Of a DNA stretch of 9,427 nucleotides, positions 6,677 to 9,427 are shown one piece after another. The notes beneath the pieces were generated by a model. That model was not told where the DNA came from, did no database searches, and saw only the letters and a program-made list of their open reading frames with translations. Position numbers and translations under genes: made by a program. Numbering within the stretch: position 1 is the first letter of the stretch; every line of letters begins with the position of its first letter. Origin of the DNA: Firmicutes bacterium UBA994 (lineage in GTDB: Bacteria; Bacillota; UBA994); the NCBI GenBank assembly GCA_002292025.1, contig DBBC01000092.1, positions 1 to 9,427 of the forward strand, written 5' to 3'.

Positions 6677-7087
6677 ATGACGTATCAGATCGAGTTTAAG
6701 TACACCAAGGACCACGAGTATGTCAATGTCAAAGGCAAAGAAGCTCATGTAGGGCTGACGCACTATGCACAGGACCAGCTGGGGGACATCGTATTCGTGG
6801 AACTGGCCGAGGTGGGCAGAACTATCAAGCAAGGTGAAGTCTATGGCGTGGTGGAGTCTGTCAAGGCAGTATCCGACTGTTATTCCCCGGTTGGCGGTGT
6901 CGTCGTGCGCGTAAACGAAAGACTGCTAGATGAACCCGACTTAATCAACAAAGACCCACATGGTGAAGGCTGGATGATGGTGCTAGAGGTCGCAAACCCC
7001 TCTGAACTGGAAGGACTGATGAGTGCTGATGCCTACAAAGCACTATTAGAGAGGGGGGACAGTAATGAACTACATCCCGAACAGTGA
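6677..7087 (+). CDS. gcvH: Glycine cleavage system H protein (lipoyl carrier)
   Basis: A 136-residue H protein, the lipoylated carrier that shuttles the aminomethyl intermediate from the P protein to the T protein and is reoxidised by dihydrolipoamide dehydrogenase. It shows KYTKDHEYV near the N-terminus, VGLTHYAQDQLGDIVFVELA (25-44), and the lipoyl site GVVESVKAVSDCYSP (57-71), with Lys63 as the expected lipoylation residue. EGWMMVLE follows near the C-terminal half. A GGGAGGG site (6663-6669) within the gcvT end lies 7 bases before ATG. The last codons (about SNELHPEQ) overlap the start of gcvPA by 23 bases, so the tail is a few residues longer than in many H proteins. Confidence 0.97.
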   Translation: MTYQIEFKYTKDHEYVNVKGKEAHVGLTHYAQDQLGDIVFVELAEVGRTIKQGEVYGVVESVKAVSDCYSPVGGVVVRVNERLLDEPDLINKDPHGEGWMMVLEVANPSELEGLMSADAYKALLERGDSNELHPEQ

Positions 7088-8408
7088 CCAGGACCGGCGG
7101 AGAATGCTAGAGACCGTTGGCGTGCGTTCAATAGAAGAGCTGTTTGCGGATATCCCCGCAGCCGTGCGCCAAAAACGGGGCTTTGACTTACCGCCGGCGA
7201 TGAGCGAAGCGGAACTGTACTCGCATATGCTTGATCTGGCCGGTGCTAACGCTAATTTTCATGAGTACGTATCTTTTCTGGGCGCCGGGGCATACGATCA
7301 CTACATCCCGGCTGTGGTAGGGCATGTGTTGGGGAGGTCTGAGTTTTACACAGCCTACACGGCCTATCAGCCGGAAGTAAGCCAGGCAGTGCTGCAATCC
7401 ATTTTCGAGTACCAGACCATGATCTGTGAGCTTACCGGCATGGATATTTCCAACGCCTCCATGTACGACGGGGCAACGGCCATGGCTGAAGCAGCCATGA
7501 TTGCCTGCGGTGTGACTCGCCGCAGCAAAATTGTGGTGGCGCGCTCAGTACACCCTGAATACCGGGCGGTTATCCAGACTTATGCTCGCGGCGGTGATTT
7601 GGAAGTGGTGGAGGTGGACTTCCAAAAAGAAAGCGGTCAGATTGATGCTGCAGCTTTAGCTGGCCATATGCCTGGTGCCGGCTGTGTGCTGGCGCAGCAA
7701 CCTAATTTCTTTGGATGCATTGAAGATGTGCAGACCATTGGGGAGATTGCCCACAAAAATGGGGCATTATTCGTGGTGGCAGTTGACCCTCTAAGCTTAG
7801 GCATCCTGCGCGCACCTGCCAGCTACGGCGCAGACATCGTGGTGGGTGAAGGACAATCACTTGGCATCCCGCTTTCATTTGGCGGGCCATACCTAGGATT
7901 TTTTGCTGTGACAGAGAAATTGATGCGGCGCATCCCCGGCAGGGTTGTTGGCGCTACAACCGATGTTAGGAGCCAACGCGGCTTTGTGCTGACATTGCAG
8001 ACGCGAGAGCAGCACATCCGTCGCGAAAAGGCGACTTCAAATATCTGCTCTAATCAAGCCCTTTGCGCATTAGCCGCGACGGTGTATTTGTCGTGGCTTG
8101 GCAAGCAAGGTATTCAGGACTTAGGGCGCCACTGCCTGCAAAAGGCTGCCTATACCAAGGACCGCATCAGCGCCCTGCCTGGGTATAAACAGGCTTTCAG
8201 TGCTCCTCACTTCAAGGAATTTGCCGTGCGCTGTAAAGTGGGCACCGGCACTGTGCTGAACGAACTCCTTAAGGAAAAGATCATCGCCGGATATGCCTTG
8301 GGTAATGATTATCCCGAGCTAGAAGACGCCCTGCTTATCTCCGTGACCGAGAAGCGTAACCGCCGTCAAATAGATGCACTGGTAAGCGGATTGGAGGGGT
8401 TAGCATGA
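7065..8408 (+). CDS. gcvPA: Glycine dehydrogenase (decarboxylating) subunit 1
   Basis: A 447-residue first half of the split P protein, near the usual length of about 448. Together with GcvPB it forms the PLP enzyme that decarboxylates glycine and loads GcvH; this subunit lacks the PLP lysine. Family blocks seen are MNYIPNSDQDRRRMLETVGV at the N-terminus, SFLGAGAYDHYIP (70-82), YQPEVSQ (101-107), NASMYDGATAMAEA (130-143), QPNFFGCIED (212-221), GEGQSLGIPLSFGGPYLGFF (261-280) and REQHIRREKATSNICSNQAL (314-333). The ATG lies 23 bases inside gcvH behind a purine-rich GAGGGGGG (7051-7058). The stop shares ATGA with gcvPB, implying coupled translation and equal subunit supply. Confidence 0.97.
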   Translation: MNYIPNSDQDRRRMLETVGVRSIEELFADIPAAVRQKRGFDLPPAMSEAELYSHMLDLAGANANFHEYVSFLGAGAYDHYIPAVVGHVLGRSEFYTAYTAYQPEVSQAVLQSIFEYQTMICELTGMDISNASMYDGATAMAEAAMIACGVTRRSKIVVARSVHPEYRAVIQTYARGGDLEVVEVDFQKESGQIDAAALAGHMPGAGCVLAQQPNFFGCIEDVQTIGEIAHKNGALFVVAVDPLSLGILRAPASYGADIVVGEGQSLGIPLSFGGPYLGFFAVTEKLMRRIPGRVVGATTDVRSQRGFVLTLQTREQHIRREKATSNICSNQALCALAATVYLSWLGKQGIQDLGRHCLQKAAYTKDRISALPGYKQAFSAPHFKEFAVRCKVGTGTVLNELLKEKIIAGYALGNDYPELEDALLISVTEKRNRRQIDALVSGLEGLA

Positions 8409-9427
8409 AAAGGCTGCAGCCACTTATTTTTGAGCTCAGTTCGGTCGGGCGGCAAGCGTATTCCCTGCCTGCCCTAGACGTTCCGGAGCAGGACTTGGGA
8501 AGCTTATTGCCCGCCGGTGAACTGCGCCAAACTCCGGCGGAACTGCCAGAGGTTAGCGAAGTCGACGTCGTACGGCATTTTACGAAGCTTTCCCAGCTGA
8601 ACCACGGGGTGGATATCGGATTTTACCCACTGGGTTCGTGCACCATGAAGTACAACCCCAAGATAAACGAGGTGGTAGCCGGACTGCCGGGATTTGCCAA
8701 TTTACATCCGTATGTGCCTGCGTCCATGGCACAAGGCGCGCTGCAGCTGCTGTACGACATCGAGCGTTATCTGTGCGAGATCAGCGGCATGGCGCGAGTC
8801 ACATTGCACCCAGCGGCAGGAGCCCACGGCGAATTGACGGGCCTCTTGATGATTAAGGCCTACCACCAAGCCCGCGGTGAGCGGCGGACTAAGGTCATTT
8901 TGCCGGATTCATCACACGGCACTAACCCAGCCACGGCAGCGATGGTGGGCATGGAGACGGTGGAAATTAAGTCAGACGCCCGGGGAGGCGTGGACATAGA
9001 GGCGCTGCGGCAAACGATGGACGAGTCCGTATCCTGCCTGATGCTCACCAACCCGAACACCCTCGGGGTGTTCGATGAGAACATTTGTGTCATCGCCGAC
9101 ATAGTGCACAAAAAGGGCGGGCTCCTCTACTATGATGGGGCTAACGCTAACGCCATCATGGGTTATGCCCGGCCCGGAGACACCGGCTTTGACGTGGTAC
9201 ACTACAACCTGCATAAGACTTTCTCCACGCCACACGGCGGTGGCGGTCCCGGTTCCGGCCCCGTAGGGGTGAAAGAGCGGCTGGTGAAATACCTGCCGGT
9301 GCCGCTGGTAGATTTTGACGGGAAGCAGTACTTCTTTAACTACAACATCCCGGAGACTATCGGGCGGGTAAAGCTCTACTACGGCAATTTTAGCATCATC
9401 GTCAGGGCGTATGCCTATATCAGGGCA
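8405..9427 (+). CDS. gcvPB: Glycine dehydrogenase (decarboxylating) subunit 2 (3' end cut by window)
   Basis: The frame runs open from ATG 8405 to the last base, giving 341 residues of an expected 480-490. This is the PLP-bearing subunit of the split P protein. It shows GFYPLGSCTMKYNPK (72-86), LHPAAGAHGELTGLL (134-148), LPDSSHGTNPATAAM (166-180), LTNPNTLGVF (214-223), YYDGANANAIMGYARPGD (242-259) and HYNLHKTFSTPHGGGGPGSG (266-285), in which Lys271 should form the PLP Schiff base. ATGA overlaps the gcvPA stop, and the ribosome site GGAGGGG is inside gcvPA. The truncation comes only from the window edge. No frameshift or missing key residue is seen in the visible part. Confidence 0.97.
   Translation, partial: MKRLQPLIFELSSVGRQAYSLPALDVPEQDLGSLLPAGELRQTPAELPEVSEVDVVRHFTKLSQLNHGVDIGFYPLGSCTMKYNPKINEVVAGLPGFANLHPYVPASMAQGALQLLYDIERYLCEISGMARVTLHPAAGAHGELTGLLMIKAYHQARGERRTKVILPDSSHGTNPATAAMVGMETVEIKSDARGGVDIEALRQTMDESVSCLMLTNPNTLGVFDENICVIADIVHKKGGLLYYDGANANAIMGYARPGDTGFDVVHYNLHKTFSTPHGGGGPGSGPVGVKERLVKYLPVPLVDFDGKQYFFNYNIPETIGRVKLYYGNFSIIVRAYAYIRA

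Noticed and set aside
1..9427. CRISPR arrays, insertion sequences, tRNA or rRNA genes
   Set aside because: No regularly spaced repeats, transposase-like frames, terminal inverted repeats or RNA-gene signatures were seen; the window is almost fully covered by metabolic genes.

Overview
The window looks like chromosomal DNA of an anaerobic or facultative Bacillota (Clostridia-like) bacterium. The reasons are moderate GC, strong GGAGG-type ribosome sites, tightly overlapping genes, a glycine decarboxylase split into GcvPA and GcvPB, and a B12-mutase/MutL gene pair of the kind known from amino-acid fermenters. This placement is inference; there is no rRNA or other phylogenetic marker here.

Layout. 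(1) Bases 1-59 hold the last 18 codons of a + strand gene. (2) Bases 82-4211, minus strand, form a three-gene operon with overlapping ends, transcribed in this order: an octopine/nopaline-dehydrogenase-family NAD(P) enzyme, a one-chain protein with a cobalamin-binding-like domain fused to a glutamate-mutase-epsilon-like barrel, and a MutL/GlmL-family ASKHA ATPase. A near-consensus sigma-A promoter (TTGACA, 17 bp, TATAAA) lies just upstream. (3) A short divergent intergenic region separates this operon from a + strand ATP-grasp ligase related to D-Ala-D-Ala ligase but lacking several of its signatures. (4) A 172-base leader that can fold into a three-way junction and a second hairpin precedes a glycine cleavage operon: gcvT, gcvH, gcvPA, gcvPB (the last cut by the window end).

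How the genes work together. GcvPA/PB, GcvH and GcvT decarboxylate glycine, carry the aminomethyl group on lipoyl-GcvH, and release ammonia and methylene-tetrahydrofolate. The dihydrolipoamide dehydrogenase is not in the window. The minus-strand trio looks like an uncharacterised adenosylcobalamin-linked carbon-skeleton mutase system with a dedicated dehydrogenase and a MutL-type partner. Its substrate cannot be read from the sequence. The divergent ATP-grasp ligase may belong to the same pathway, but that rests only on position. The most interesting points are this B12/opine-dehydrogenase/MutL module, the loss of the Asp of the DxHxxG cobalamin motif, the atypical ligase, and the structured gcv leader that I cannot match to the glycine riboswitch.
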